This document shows positions 1-8,258 of a stretch of 18,983 bases of DNA, piece by piece; the stretch's first letter is position 1, and each line of letters begins with the position of its first letter. The stretch is from Chloroflexota bacterium (GTDB lineage Bacteria > Chloroflexota > Dormibacteria > Aeolococcales > Aeolococcaceae), in assembly GCA_003491925.1 (NCBI GenBank), contig DNAU01000119.1, positions 5,297 to 24,279 on the forward strand, given 5' to 3'. The notes below the pieces were generated by a model. That model searched no databases. It was not told the DNA's origin and saw only the letters and a program-made list of their open reading frames with translations. A program made the translations under genes and the position numbers.

Positions 1-714
1 GCGACCATGCCGGACTGGGTGCAGCGGATGATCGACCGTCACCTCCGTGAGCCGCGCCGGGTGCAGGTCGCCGCCGACGCCGAGCCCACCCTCGAGCACG
101 GCGTGCTGCACGTCAACGAGGACCAGCGCATGGACTCGCTGGTGACGCTCCTCAAGCTCCAGCCGGCGGGATCGGGGACGATCGTCTTCACCCGGACCAA
201 GCACGGGGCCAAGAAGCTGGCCCACAAGCTGGACGGGCTGCAGATGCGGGTGGCCGAGCTCCAGGGCAACCTCTCCCAGAACGCCCGGGAGCGCTCGATC
301 GGCAGCTTCCGCGACGGCGAGGTCGACGTCCTGGTGGCAACCAACGTGGCCGCCCGAGGGCTCGACGTCCCCCACGTCGGGCTGGTCGTCAACTACGAGC
401 TGCCCGAGACCGCGCAGTGGCTGACCCACCGCATCGGCCGAACCGCCCGCAACGGCGCCGCCGGGCGGGCGATCACCCTGCTCTCGGGCGCCGATGCCGA
501 GCAGTGGCAGAAGCTGCAGCGCGGGGGCGCACCGCGCCTACCCCGGCTGCACGCGGAACCCCTCCTTCAGCGCGGCGAATGGCTGTACCTCGCCGAGACC
601 GAGAGACCGGCACCCAACGTCACCGCCCCGCGGCCGATGCGGGCAGGGCTCTCCCACCGCCCCGTCGGATCCTTCCGACGCCGCCGCCCCGCACCCCGCC
701 GCAGCGCCGCCTGA
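1..714 (+). CDS. DEAD-box ATP-dependent RNA helicase, C-terminal part (5' end outside window)
   Basis: This is the RecA-like helicase C domain of a DEAD-box RNA helicase, which unwinds RNA duplexes using ATP. The frame is open from base 1. The first two codons read Ala-Thr before Met-Pro, which fits the end of motif III (SAT), so the ATG at 7 is internal and the Q, Walker A and DEAD motifs lie upstream of the window. Visible are motif IV (IVFTRTK), motif V (VLVATNVAARGLD) and motif VI (HRIGRTARNG). After the core comes a tail of about 60 residues that turns Arg/Pro-rich (GSFRRRRPAPRRSAA), as is common for the RNA-binding tails of this family. Which paralogue it is (RhlE-, CsdA- or DbpA-like) cannot be told from this half. 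The stop is TGA at 712-714. Confidence 0.93.
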   Translation, partial: ATMPDWVQRMIDRHLREPRRVQVAADAEPTLEHGVLHVNEDQRMDSLVTLLKLQPAGSGTIVFTRTKHGAKKLAHKLDGLQMRVAELQGNLSQNARERSIGSFRDGEVDVLVATNVAARGLDVPHVGLVVNYELPETAQWLTHRIGRTARNGAAGRAITLLSGADAEQWQKLQRGGAPRLPRLHAEPLLQRGEWLYLAETERPAPNVTAPRPMRAGLSHRPVGSFRRRRPAPRRSAA

Positions 715-837
715 CCACGGCTGCCCGCGGCGCCGCACCCCTGCCGCACCGCGCCTGACCACGGCGGACCACCGCCGCCAGCGGCGTCGCACCCCCGCCT
801 GGCATGGCTGCCCGCCACACCGCCGCCTGACCACAGG
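708..837. repeat. Three imperfect GC-rich direct repeats after the helicase gene
   Basis: The motif CGCCTGACCACGG occurs at 708-720 and 752-764, and as CGCCTGACCACAGG at 824-837. The first copy contains the helicase stop codon. Between the copies are related fragments (GGCTGCCCGC near 719 and 806, CGCCGCA/CACCCC runs), and TGGCGGCCG appears twice just after, near 838-860. This looks like a locally duplicated GC-rich patch filling most of the 204-base gap before the esterase. No coding sense or clear terminator was recognised in it. Confidence 0.45.
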
Positions 838-869
838 TGGCGGCCGCACTGGCGGCCGTCCACGGCGGG

Positions 870-875
870 TAGGAT
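870..875 (+). promoter_or_regulatory. Candidate -10 element (TAGGAT) of the esterase gene
   Basis: TAGGAT lies 43 bases before the chosen ATG at 919, predicting a leader of roughly 37 bases that contains the GAGGGA ribosome-binding site at 906-911. No convincing -35 is visible. The same hexamer recurs before several other genes in the window, which supports its use as a -10 box here. Confidence 0.4.
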
Positions 876-918
876 CAATTGATTCAGACGTGTTCCGGGC
901 CCAGTGAGGGAATGCGCA

Positions 919-1998
919 ATGTCCGATCGAGTGCCCAGCCCGAGTGGAAGCATCACCGCCGGATCGCCCTGGCGCCGCACCGGCCGGGGGCGGTTCGAGC
1001 TGTCGGTGGTCGAGAGCCAGGTCCTCCGGGACAACCCCCTCGGCGACCCGTGGGCGCGGCCGATCGAGGTCTACCTGCCCCCCGGCTACGACGACCAGCC
1101 CGAGCGGCGCTATCCGTCCGTGTACATGATCCAGGGGTACAGCGGTCAGCTCGACATGTGGCACAACCGGAGCGCCTTCCGGCCCAACTTCCCCGAGCTC
1201 TGCGACGCGCTCTTCAGCGGTGAGGGCGCGCCGCCACCGGCGGTGGTGGTCTTCGTCGACTGCTGGACGTCGCTGGGGGGCAGCCAGTTCCTGGACTCGC
1301 CGGCGATCGGGCGGTACCACACCCACCTCTGCGAGGAGGTGGTGCCGTGGGTCGACGGGCGCTACCGGACCCTCGCCTCCTCCGCTCACCGCGGCATCGC
1401 CGGCAAGTCGAGCGGCGGATACGGGGCGATGGTCACCTGCATGCTCCGCCCCGACCTCTTCGGGGGGATGGCCGACCACGCCGGGGACGCCGTCTTCGAG
1501 AACTGCTACCTGCCCGACTTCCGCAGGTGCGCCCGCGTCCTCCGCGACCACTACGAGGGTTCGTACGCGCGCTTCTGGGAGGACTTCCGCTCCCGGACGG
1601 CGATGACCAGGGACGGCGATGGTGAGCTGACCAACGCCTGGGCGATGGCCGCCGCCTATTCGTCGGACCCCGACGGCAGCGTCCACCTTCCCTTCGACAC
1701 CGCCACCGGCATGCTGATCCCCGAGATCTGGGAGCGCTGGCTGGCGTGGGACCCGGTGCGGATGGTCCCCCGGTACGCCGAATCGCTGCGCTCGCTCCGG
1801 GCCATCTTCATCGATGGCGGCCGCAGCGACGAGTGGTACCTGGAGCTGGGCGGCGAGGCCTTCCGCCGCGCGCTGGAGGGGATCGGGGTGACCGACGTCA
1901 GATTCGAGCTGTTCGAGGGTGGGCACATGGGCATCGAGTACCGGTACCCGATCGCGCTCCGCTACCTGGCCGAGAGGCTGGCACCCGCCGCCTCCTGA
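919..1998 (+). CDS. Putative alpha/beta-hydrolase esterase (esterase D / antigen 85-like family)
   Basis: A 359-residue protein of the putative-esterase family (enterochelin esterase, esterase D, mycolyl transferase-like). It probably hydrolyses an ester bond; the substrate is unknown. Visible features are the N-terminal strand IEVYLPPGYDD (about 49-59), the nucleophile elbow GKSSGG (162-167) with Ser164 as candidate nucleophile, IDGGRSDEW (298-306) supplying a candidate acid, and GGHMG (334-338) with His336 as candidate base. No signal peptide is evident, so it is likely cytoplasmic. A GTG at 904 would add five residues, but GAGGGA at 906-911 sits seven bases before ATG 919, so 919 is preferred. 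The gene is monocistronic by position and converges on the next gene with only six bases between the stops. Confidence 0.85.
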   Translation: MSDRVPSPSGSITAGSPWRRTGRGRFELSVVESQVLRDNPLGDPWARPIEVYLPPGYDDQPERRYPSVYMIQGYSGQLDMWHNRSAFRPNFPELCDALFSGEGAPPPAVVVFVDCWTSLGGSQFLDSPAIGRYHTHLCEEVVPWVDGRYRTLASSAHRGIAGKSSGGYGAMVTCMLRPDLFGGMADHAGDAVFENCYLPDFRRCARVLRDHYEGSYARFWEDFRSRTAMTRDGDGELTNAWAMAAAYSSDPDGSVHLPFDTATGMLIPEIWERWLAWDPVRMVPRYAESLRSLRAIFIDGGRSDEWYLELGGEAFRRALEGIGVTDVRFELFEGGHMGIEYRYPIALRYLAERLAPAAS

Positions 1999-2012
1999 CC
2001 GGGGTCACCCGG
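1999..2012. terminator. Short GC hairpin between convergent genes
   Basis: CCGGG at 1999-2003 pairs with CCCGG at 2008-2012 around a GTCA loop. It lies exactly between the esterase stop and the kinase-family stop and partly covers the latter. There is no T tract on either side, so it is at best a weak bidirectional terminator or transcription-pause structure. Confidence 0.25.
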
Positions 2013-2490
2013 CCTTGTACCCGAAGCGGCGGAGCATGGCCTTGCGCTCGGCGATCTCGGCCTCGTTCTCGATGGCGCGGCTGCGGGAGCCGTCGACCAC
2101 CCCCAAGATGGCCCGGCCCCGGCCGATCTGGGCGACGATGACCTCCACCGGGTTGGCGGTGGCGCAGTAGATGCCGCACACCTCCTGGACCGACCGCACC
2201 GCGGGCAGCACGTTGATGGGAAAGGCGTCCCGGAGCAGGATCAGGAAGGCATGACCGGCGCCCAGCTCCAGCATCTCCCGGCGGGCCAGGTCGGTGAGCT
2301 GCTCGTCGGTGCCGCTCCAGCGGACCAGCGCCGGCCCAGACGCCTCGCAGAAGGCGAGCCCGAACTTGATGCCCGGCACCGCGCCCACCAGGGCCTCGTG
2401 GAGATCCTCCACGGTCTTGATGAAGTGGCTCTGGCCGAGGATGAGGTTGACCTCGTCCGGCTTGCGGATGGGGATGGATATGAGCTCCAT
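2005..2490 (-). CDS. Adenosine-specific kinase family protein (PF04008-type)
   Basis: A 161-residue protein matching the adenosine-specific kinase family over its whole length. The family signatures are easy to see: NLILGQSHFIKTVEDLHEAL near the N-terminus, GIKFGLAFCEASG, GAGHAFLILLRDAFPINVL, VCGIYCATANPVEVIVAQ and GRAILGVVDG. Family members bind adenosine and form small oligomers; the physiological reaction is poorly established. The start at CAT 2488-2490 has AGGAG seven bases upstream on the minus strand, and longer upstream reading loses all family likeness. The gene diverges from the GT51 gene across about 160 bases and converges on the esterase. The family is best known from archaea and thermophiles, so its presence here is mildly notable. 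Confidence 0.9.
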   Translation of the reverse strand: MELISIPIRKPDEVNLILGQSHFIKTVEDLHEALVGAVPGIKFGLAFCEASGPALVRWSGTDEQLTDLARREMLELGAGHAFLILLRDAFPINVLPAVRSVQEVCGIYCATANPVEVIVAQIGRGRAILGVVDGSRSRAIENEAEIAERKAMLRRFGYKAG

Positions 2491-2650
2491 GTGCCCGCTC
2501 CTGTGCTCGCGTGGGAGACCGCCTGGCATTGTCGCGCCGTGAGGTTCCGACCCGTGATCCGCGACGCCGAGGAGCCGTCCGGATCCCGCCCGAGGCGCCG
2601 CCACTCCCGCCGGGCCACAAGCTCGCAGGGATGCGCGCGCGACAATCGGG

Positions 2651-3604
2651 ATGGACGGCTCCGGCCGAGAACCTGGCCGGTCGGACCGTAGCCGGGCATC
2701 CACGGCGTCCGTTCTGATGGGCAGAGTGCTGCAGACACCGACGGCAGAGCCGCCCGGCAACCCCGAGCCGGGGCGGGTCGGCGGGACCGGGGCCCGGGCG
2801 ACCGGGCCAGACGCTTCCGCGCGCCGGGACGCGCAGACGGAGATCCCTGCCAGCCCGGGTGTGGAGTCGGTGGAGTCGGAGGGCACCGCCCCCGCCGTCC
2901 GCACTCCCCGGCGCCGATGGCCTCGGCGCACGCTCCGGACTGGTCTGACCATCCTGCTCATCGCCGCCGCGGCCCTGGCCGCGGCCGAGGTCGCCACCCC
3001 GCCTGTCGAGGGCGCCCCCGCCCTGGTCGCCGCCATCGACCGCGCCCACGGCACGGTCCCGGTGCAGGCCGAGTCCTCGTGGCGGGTCTCCCAGGCCATC
3101 GTCGCCGCCGAGGACTCGGGTTTCTACACCAACGACGGGGTCGACGAGGTCGGACTGGCACGGGCATTCTGGGGATGGATGACCGGCGTCGACGAGGGCG
3201 GGAGCACGATCACCGAGCAGCTCGCCAAGGTGATCTACACCGGGGGCCGGACCGGGATCACCGACAGGGTCGCCCAGGTGGCGGCGGCCCTCAAGCTCGA
3301 CGGCCACTACACCAAGGCGGCGGTGCTCAGCATGTACCTGAGCGCCATCTACTTCGGCAACGGCTACTACGGGGTGCTGGCGGCGAGCGAAGGCTACTTC
3401 GGCCGGCGCCCCGACCAGCTCAGCTGGGCCCAGGCGTCGCTGCTCGCCGGCCTTCCCCAGGCACCCAGCCTGCTCGACCCACTCCAGCACCTGGCGGCGG
3501 CGCGCAGCCGGCAGGGTTACGTCCTCGACCGCCTGGTCGCGACCGGGGTGCTCACCCGGGTGGAGGCGGACGCCGCCGTGGCCGCGCCCCTCGACCTGCG
3601 GTGA
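2651..3604 (+). CDS. Membrane-anchored family 51 glycosyltransferase (transglycosylase domain only), with altered active site
   Basis: A 317-residue protein. A disordered Pro/Gly/Arg-rich cytoplasmic segment (1-95) precedes one transmembrane helix (about 97-113), then an extracellular GT51 domain (about 125-285) of the kind that polymerises lipid II into glycan strands. There is no penicillin-binding transpeptidase domain. Motif 1 reads EDSGFYTNDGVD (154-165): the catalytic Glu154 is kept, but the usual His is Asn161. GGSTITEQL (183-191) is motif 2. In an ungapped alignment from memory to S. aureus PBP2, the second catalytic Glu (Glu171 in RKAQE) falls on Gln209 (DRVAQ). YFGNGYYGVLAASEGYFG and SLLAGLPQAPS are typical later motifs. 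The ATG at 2651 follows GACAAT by four bases and has no clear Shine-Dalgarno; ATG 2717 is an alternative start. Confidence 0.85.
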   Translation: MDGSGREPGRSDRSRASTASVLMGRVLQTPTAEPPGNPEPGRVGGTGARATGPDASARRDAQTEIPASPGVESVESEGTAPAVRTPRRRWPRRTLRTGLTILLIAAAALAAAEVATPPVEGAPALVAAIDRAHGTVPVQAESSWRVSQAIVAAEDSGFYTNDGVDEVGLARAFWGWMTGVDEGGSTITEQLAKVIYTGGRTGITDRVAQVAAALKLDGHYTKAAVLSMYLSAIYFGNGYYGVLAASEGYFGRRPDQLSWAQASLLAGLPQAPSLLDPLQHLAAARSRQGYVLDRLVATGVLTRVEADAAVAAPLDLR

Positions 3605-3742
3605 CCCACCGCCGGGGCAGGGCGTCCGAGGCGGCGACCCCTTGCGGACGGAGGGGATGTGGCCGGGTCGGGAGATGCGGCGCGCGGGGGAGACGGACCA
3701 GGGGAGCCGAGCGGTCCGGCCCGGTGCCCCACCCCCGGTGCA

Positions 3743-3748
3743 TAGAAT
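3743..3748 (+). promoter_or_regulatory. Candidate -10 element (TAGAAT) of pspA
   Basis: TAGAAT lies in the 189-base gap after the GT51 gene, in an otherwise strongly GC-rich stretch. A start about seven bases downstream would give a leader of roughly 40 bases containing AAGGAG at 3782-3787, six bases before the ATG. No recognisable -35 or sigma-54 (GG-N10-GC) signature was found, so an enterobacterial PspF-type control is not indicated. Confidence 0.4.
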
Positions 3749-3793
3749 TCGCAGCGTCCCCGCAGCGTGGCTGCCACCCCGAAGGAGACCCCG

Positions 3794-4834
3794 ATGAGCG
3801 TGTTCCGGCGCTTCAGCAACATCGTCCAGCAGAAGTCGAACGCCGCCCTCGACAAGATGGAGGACCCCTCCCAGGCGATCGACCTCTCCTACCAGCAGCT
3901 CCTGGAGCAGCAGCAGAAGCTCCGGACCGCCCTGGTCGAGGCCACCACCGGCCAGAAGCGCGTGGAGAACCAGGCCAAGACCATGGACACCCGGATCGCC
4001 CAGTTCAACGACGCCGCCCAGAAGGCGGTGGCCGCGGGCAAGGACGACCTGGCCACCCAGGCGCTGACCCAGGCCGAGGTGCTCACCCAGCAGCGCCAGG
4101 CCCTGGACCCGCAGATCGCGACCCTCAGCGCCCAGGTCGAGAAGCTGCAGGTGGCGCTCCAGAAGTACCAGGCCAAGGTCCAGTCGTTCGCCACCCAGCG
4201 AGAGTCGCTCAAGGCCTCGTACGAAGCTGCCAAGGCCACCAGCACCGCCGGGGACACGCTCGCCGGGATCGGCGAGCACACCAGCGACGCGGCGATGATG
4301 ATGCAGCGCGCCCAGGACAAGATCGCCCGCACCCAGGCCCACGCCGACGCCGTCGACGCCCTGCTGGAGAGCGGGACGCTCGACACCCCACTGCTCACCG
4401 GCGGCACCAGCACCCTCGAGGACCAGATCAGCGCCACCGTGGTGGACAGCAGCGTGCAGGCGAAGCTGGCCGCGATGAAGCAGCAGGCGGCGCTGCCGGC
4501 GCCGGCCGCTCCGGCCCCGCCGGCGCTGAGCGCTCAGGGGATCGTGGTTCGGATCCACGGCGACGACCAGTACCGGCTGGATGCGTCCCTCCGGCCCGAC
4601 CTGGACACCTACGACCGGCGGCTGGTGGCCGCCGTCCAGGCCAATGACGACGCCGACTACCACACCGTGCTGCGCGAGGTGACCGCCTTCGTCAAGGCCA
4701 AGGGGGTGGTGCTCGGCAGCGCCGACGTCACCAAGAGCGACATCATCCTGCCCAGCGACGACATGCCCCTCGACGAGGTGACCGGGATCCTCAACCAGGA
4801 GGGGATCCAGCCGGCCGCCGGATCGCCCGCCTGA
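3794..4834 (+). CDS. pspA: PspA/IM30 family envelope-stress protein fused to a C-terminal PspAA domain
   Basis: A 346-residue protein. Residues 1-225 are a PspA/IM30 domain: an N-terminal amphipathic helix (MSVFRRFSNIVQQKSNAALD), then DPSQAIDLSYQQL and long Gln/Ala-rich coiled coils. PspA proteins form membrane-bound ESCRT-III-like assemblies that protect the cytoplasmic membrane. An Ala/Pro linker (232-247) leads to a second domain (249-337) with IVVRIHGDDQYRLD, LDTYDRRLVAAV and SDIILPSDDMPLDEV. This resembles PspAA, which is usually encoded by a separate gene next to pspA. Family PspA is about 220-260 residues, so the extra length is accounted for by the fusion. AAGGAG six bases before ATG 3794 fixes the start. 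ftcD begins 16 bases downstream and could share the transcript. No pspB, pspC or liaF-type partner is present in the window. Confidence 0.9.
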   Translation: MSVFRRFSNIVQQKSNAALDKMEDPSQAIDLSYQQLLEQQQKLRTALVEATTGQKRVENQAKTMDTRIAQFNDAAQKAVAAGKDDLATQALTQAEVLTQQRQALDPQIATLSAQVEKLQVALQKYQAKVQSFATQRESLKASYEAAKATSTAGDTLAGIGEHTSDAAMMMQRAQDKIARTQAHADAVDALLESGTLDTPLLTGGTSTLEDQISATVVDSSVQAKLAAMKQQAALPAPAAPAPPALSAQGIVVRIHGDDQYRLDASLRPDLDTYDRRLVAAVQANDDADYHTVLREVTAFVKAKGVVLGSADVTKSDIILPSDDMPLDEVTGILNQEGIQPAAGSPA

Positions 4835-4850
4835 CCGTCCGATCACGCCG

Positions 4851-6440
4851 ATGAGCGGACCCGGAGCGGCGGGCGAGTCGCTGGTGCTGGTGGTGCCCAA
4901 CTTCAGCGAGGGCCGCCGGGTCGAGGTGATGGACGCCATCGTGGCAGCGATGACGTCGGTCGCCGGCACCACCTTGCTCAACCGCCAGTCGGACCCGGAC
5001 CACAACCGTCTCGACGCCACCCTCATCGGCTCGCCCGCGGCGGTCCGGGCCGCCGCCCTGGCCGGGGCCGCCAAGGCCGTCGAGCTCATCGACATGGATG
5101 AGCAGCGAGGCAGCCACCCCCGGATGGGGGCTGTGGACGTGATCCCCTTCATCCCCATCCGCGGGGTGACCATGGACGATTGCGTGGAGCTGGCCCGCGG
5201 CGTCGCCCGCGAGCTGGCCGAAACCCTCTCGCTGCCCGTCTACCTCTACGAGCGGGCAGCCACCCGGCCCGACCGGGTCAGCCTCGCCGAGGTGCGCCGC
5301 GGCGAGTACGAGGGCCTCCGGGCCGACGTGGCCGAGGGCCGGCGGCTCCCCGACCTGGGCCCCCACCACATCGGCAGGGCCGGGGCCACCGCGGTCGGGG
5401 CGCGGCCACCGCTGGTCGCCTTCAACGTCTATCTGAGCGGCAGCGACGAGCGCGCCGCCAAGGAGGTGGCGCGGCGGGTGCGTGAGCGCTCGGGAGGCCT
5501 GGTCAGCGTCCGGGCGATCGGCTTCGCGGTGGCCGAGCGCGGCTGCGTCGAGGTCTCGATGAACCTCCTCGACCCCGTGATCACCCCGCCGTACCGAGCT
5601 CTCGAGCTGGTCCGCCTGGAGGCCGCGAGCTTCGGGATGCAGGTCCTCGACACCGAGATCGTCGGCCTCATCCCGCAGGCCTCGCTGGCCGCATCCGCCG
5701 CCCACTACCTGCAGCTCCGCGCCTTCGACCCGGACGCCCAGGTCATCGAGACGCTGGTGGCCGGACATGCGGCGGGAGCCGCGTCCGGAGCGCCCGCGGG
5801 GGCGAGCATCACCGACCTCTCGGTGAGCGGCGTCCTCGAGGCGCTGGCCTCGGCGCGGCCGACCCCCGGGGGCGGGGCGGCCGCCGCGCTGGCCGGGGCC
5901 GCCGGGGCCGCGCTGCTCGGCATGGTGGCGCGGCTCACCGCCGGGCGGAAGGGCTACGAGGACCTGGCCGACCGCATGGGCGAGGTGACCGCGCTGGCCG
6001 ACTCGGAGGGTGCCACCCTGCTCGCGCTCGCCGACCGGGACGTCGCCGCCTTCGACGGGGTGATGGCCGCGCTCCGCTTCCCCCGCGCCAGCAACCAGGA
6101 GCAGACGACCCGGACCGCTGCCGTGCAGGCGGCGCTGGGCCGGGCCGCGGAGGTGCCCCTCGAGGTGGCCCGCCGTGCCGCCGACCTGATGCCGGTCGCT
6201 CGTGAGCTGGTCGAGGCCGGCAACGCCAACGCGGTCTCCGATGCCTACTCCGCCGGTCACCTGCTGGACGCCGCGGTGGCGGGAGGTCTGGCCAACGTCA
6301 GCATCAATCTCTCCTCGATGACCGACGCCGACCGCATCGCCTCCCTCCAGGAGGATGCCGATCAGGTCCGGGAGCGGGCGGTCGCGTCGCTCGCCGAGCT
6401 GGAGACGGCTTTCCACGCCCGGCTGACCCGGCACCCCTGA
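4851..6440 (+). CDS. ftcD: Bifunctional glutamate formimidoyltransferase / formimidoyltetrahydrofolate cyclodeaminase
   Basis: A 529-residue two-domain enzyme that moves the formimino group of formiminoglutamate to tetrahydrofolate, then releases ammonia to give 5,10-methenyl-THF. This is the end of the folate-linked histidine-degradation route. The N-terminal formiminotransferase part (about 10-300) shows VPNFSEGRR, DPDHNRLDATL and SHPRMGAVDVIPF with the probable catalytic His at about 89. After a Gly/Ala-rich linker (about 303-318), the cyclodeaminase (about 320-525) shows ARPTPGGGAAAALAGA and GNANAVSDAYSAGHLL. Both domains look intact, unlike lineages with separate genes. The ATG lies 16 bases after the pspA stop with no good Shine-Dalgarno sequence, so translation may depend on the upstream gene. 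It converges on hutU 76 bases away. Confidence 0.95.
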   Translation: MSGPGAAGESLVLVVPNFSEGRRVEVMDAIVAAMTSVAGTTLLNRQSDPDHNRLDATLIGSPAAVRAAALAGAAKAVELIDMDEQRGSHPRMGAVDVIPFIPIRGVTMDDCVELARGVARELAETLSLPVYLYERAATRPDRVSLAEVRRGEYEGLRADVAEGRRLPDLGPHHIGRAGATAVGARPPLVAFNVYLSGSDERAAKEVARRVRERSGGLVSVRAIGFAVAERGCVEVSMNLLDPVITPPYRALELVRLEAASFGMQVLDTEIVGLIPQASLAASAAHYLQLRAFDPDAQVIETLVAGHAAGAASGAPAGASITDLSVSGVLEALASARPTPGGGAAAALAGAAGAALLGMVARLTAGRKGYEDLADRMGEVTALADSEGATLLALADRDVAAFDGVMAALRFPRASNQEQTTRTAAVQAALGRAAEVPLEVARRAADLMPVARELVEAGNANAVSDAYSAGHLLDAAVAGGLANVSINLSSMTDADRIASLQEDADQVRERAVASLAELETAFHARLTRHP

Positions 6441-6461
6441 GCGCAGCACCGAGGCCCCGAT

Positions 6462-6478
6462 GCGGGCTCACGGCCCGC
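6462..6478. terminator. GC hairpin between ftcD and hutU
   Basis: GCGGGC at 6462-6467 pairs perfectly with GCCCGC at 6473-6478 around a TCACG loop, in the 76-base gap between the two convergent stop codons. There is no T-rich tail. It could act as a bidirectional terminator in a high-GC genome, but this rests on position and pairing only. Confidence 0.35.
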
Positions 6479-6516
6479 CCCAGCCGCCGCCCGCGGGCGC
6501 GCACCTCTCCCTGGGA

Positions 6517-8190
6517 TCAGGCGTCGAGCTCCCGCATCGGCAGGCGCAACCCCTTCTCCGCGGCGACCCGCTCCGCCTCCGGGTAGCCCGCATCGGCGTG
6601 GCGGATCACCCCGCTGCCGGGGTCGTTGGTCAGCACCCGCTCCAGCTTCCGAGCCGCGAGCGGCGACCCGTCGGCCACCGTCACCTGGCCGGCGTGGATC
6701 GAGCGTCCGATCCCGACGCCGCCGCCGTGGTGGATCGACACCCAAGAGGCCCCCGAGGCGGTGTTGAGCAGGGCGTTGAGCAGCGGCCAGTCGGCGATCG
6801 CGTCGGAGCCGTCGCGCATCCCCTCGGTCTCGCGGTACGGCGATGCCACCGAGCCGGCGTCCAGGTGATCCCGGCCGATCACGATCGGGGCGCGGAGCTC
6901 TCCGCGGGCGACCATCTCGTTGAAGCGCAGGCCGAGCCGGTCGCGCTCGCCATAGCCGAGCCAGCAGATCCGGGCAGGCAGGCCCTGGAACCTGACCTTC
7001 TCCCCGGCCATGCGGATCCATCGCCCGAGGGCCTCGTTGCCGGGGAACTCGTCGAGCACGGCCCGATCGGTGGCCGCGATGTCGGCCGGGTCCCCGGAGA
7101 GGGCGACCCAGCGGAACGGCCCCTTGCCCGCGCAGAAGAGAGGCCGGACGTAGGCCGGGACGAAACCCGGGAAGTCGAAGGCGCGGGTGCAACCGCCCAG
7201 CTTGGCCTCGGCGCGGATCGAGTTGCCGTAGTCGAAGACCTCGGCGCCCCGGTCCAGGAAGCCCACCATGGCGTCGACGTGGGCTGCCATCGACTGGCGG
7301 GCGCGATCGATCAGCCCCGCCGGGTCCTGGGCCCGCAGCTCGGGCATCTCGTCGGCGCCCACCCCCCGGGGGACGTACATCAGCGGGTCGTGCGCCGACG
7401 TCTGATCGGTGACGACGTCGATCTCGGCACCGCTGGCCAGCAGCTCGGGCACGATCTCCGCCGCGTTGCCGAGGACGGCGATGGAGAGCGGCTGGCGGCG
7501 GTGCTTCGCCTCCAGGGCACGGTCCAGGGCGTCGTCCACGGAGTCGGCGAGGACGTCGAGGTAGCCGGTCTCCAGGCGGCGCTGGATCCGCGACGGATCG
7601 ACCTCGACGCAGAGCGCCACCCCCGAGTTCATGGTCACCGCCAGTGGCTGGGCGCCGCCCATCCCCCCGAGTCCAGCGGTGAGAGTGATCCGGCCCGCCA
7701 GCGTCCCGCCGAAGCGCTTGGCGGCCACCGCCGCGAAGGTCTCGTAGGTGCCCTGGAGGATGCCCTGGGTCCCGATGTAGATCCACGATCCCGCGGTCAT
7801 CTGCCCGTACATCGTCAGACCGAGGGCGTCCAAGCGCCGGAACTCGTCCCAGGTCGCCCATTCGGGGACCAGGTTGGCGTTGGCGATCAGCACCCGGGGA
7901 GCCCACTCGTGGGTGCGGAAGATGCCGACCGGCTTGCCCGACTGCACCAGCAGGGTCTCGTCGTTCTCGAGATCCCGGAGACTGGCCACGATGGCGTCGA
8001 ACGCTGCCCAGCTCCGAGCCGCCTTGCCGCCGCCGCCGTAGACGACGAGCTGGTCGGGGTGCTCGGCGATCTCGGGGTCGACGTTGTTCATCAGCATCCG
8101 CATGGCGGCCTCCTGAGGCCATGCCTTGCAGGAGAGCTGCGTGCCGCGCGGCGCGTGCACGACCCGGGGACCATGTCCCGCGGATGGCAT
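6517..8190 (-). CDS. hutU: Urocanate hydratase (urocanase)
   Basis: A 557-residue enzyme, the usual length for urocanase. It uses tightly bound NAD+ to hydrate urocanate to 4-imidazolone-5-propionate, the second step of histidine degradation, in the cytoplasm. Recognisable blocks are [17 protein letters not shown] near the start, [34 protein letters not shown], the NAD-binding [16 protein letters not shown], and [15 protein letters not shown] with the conserved active-site Cys. The start at CAT 8188-8190 is chosen because the conserved N-terminus begins there and GGGGAGG lies eight bases upstream. The frame is open further upstream, but that is the out-of-frame shadow of the next gene. It is 68 bases downstream of the YbjQ-like gene cluster on the same strand and may be co-transcribed with it. 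hutH and hutI are not in the window. Confidence 0.95.
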   Translation of the reverse strand: MPSAGHGPRVVHAPRGTQLSCKAWPQEAAMRMLMNNVDPEIAEHPDQLVVYGGGGKAARSWAAFDAIVASLRDLENDETLLVQSGKPVGIFRTHEWAPRVLIANANLVPEWATWDEFRRLDALGLTMYGQMTAGSWIYIGTQGILQGTYETFAAVAAKRFGGTLAGRITLTAGLGGMGGAQPLAVTMNSGVALCVEVDPSRIQRRLETGYLDVLADSVDDALDRALEAKHRRQPLSIAVLGNAAEIVPELLASGAEIDVVTDQTSAHDPLMYVPRGVGADEMPELRAQDPAGLIDRARQSMAAHVDAMVGFLDRGAEVFDYGNSIRAEAKLGGCTRAFDFPGFVPAYVRPLFCAGKGPFRWVALSGDPADIAATDRAVLDEFPGNEALGRWIRMAGEKVRFQGLPARICWLGYGERDRLGLRFNEMVARGELRAPIVIGRDHLDAGSVASPYRETEGMRDGSDAIADWPLLNALLNTASGASWVSIHHGGGVGIGRSIHAGQVTVADGSPLAARKLERVLTNDPGSGVIRHADAGYPEAERVAAEKGLRLPMRELDA

Positions 8191-8258
8191 CAGGTCGGCC
8201 TCCCCGCGGTGGCGGGGACCGGGACCGCAGGCCGGTGCGCTCGGTCCCCGGCGATGGC

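Noticed and set aside
708..860. Possible CRISPR or REP-type array
   Set aside because: Copies are only about 11-13 bases, unequally spaced (44 and 72 bases) and not flanked by cas genes or a palindromic repeat unit.
3605..3793. Possible sigma-54 promoter for pspA
   Set aside because: No GG-N10-GC arrangement of the right type was found; a TAGAAT -10 box fits better.
2917..4647. Plus-strand open frame of 576 codons overlapping the GT51 gene and pspA
   Set aside because: It is an Arg/Gly/Pro-rich out-of-frame shadow of two recognised genes, with no motif of its own.
1898..5173. Very long minus-strand open frame (over 1000 codons) across the kinase, GT51 and pspA region
   Set aside because: It lies antisense or out of frame to several genes with clear family motifs, is low-complexity Gly/Arg/Pro/Leu-rich, and arises from the high GC content.
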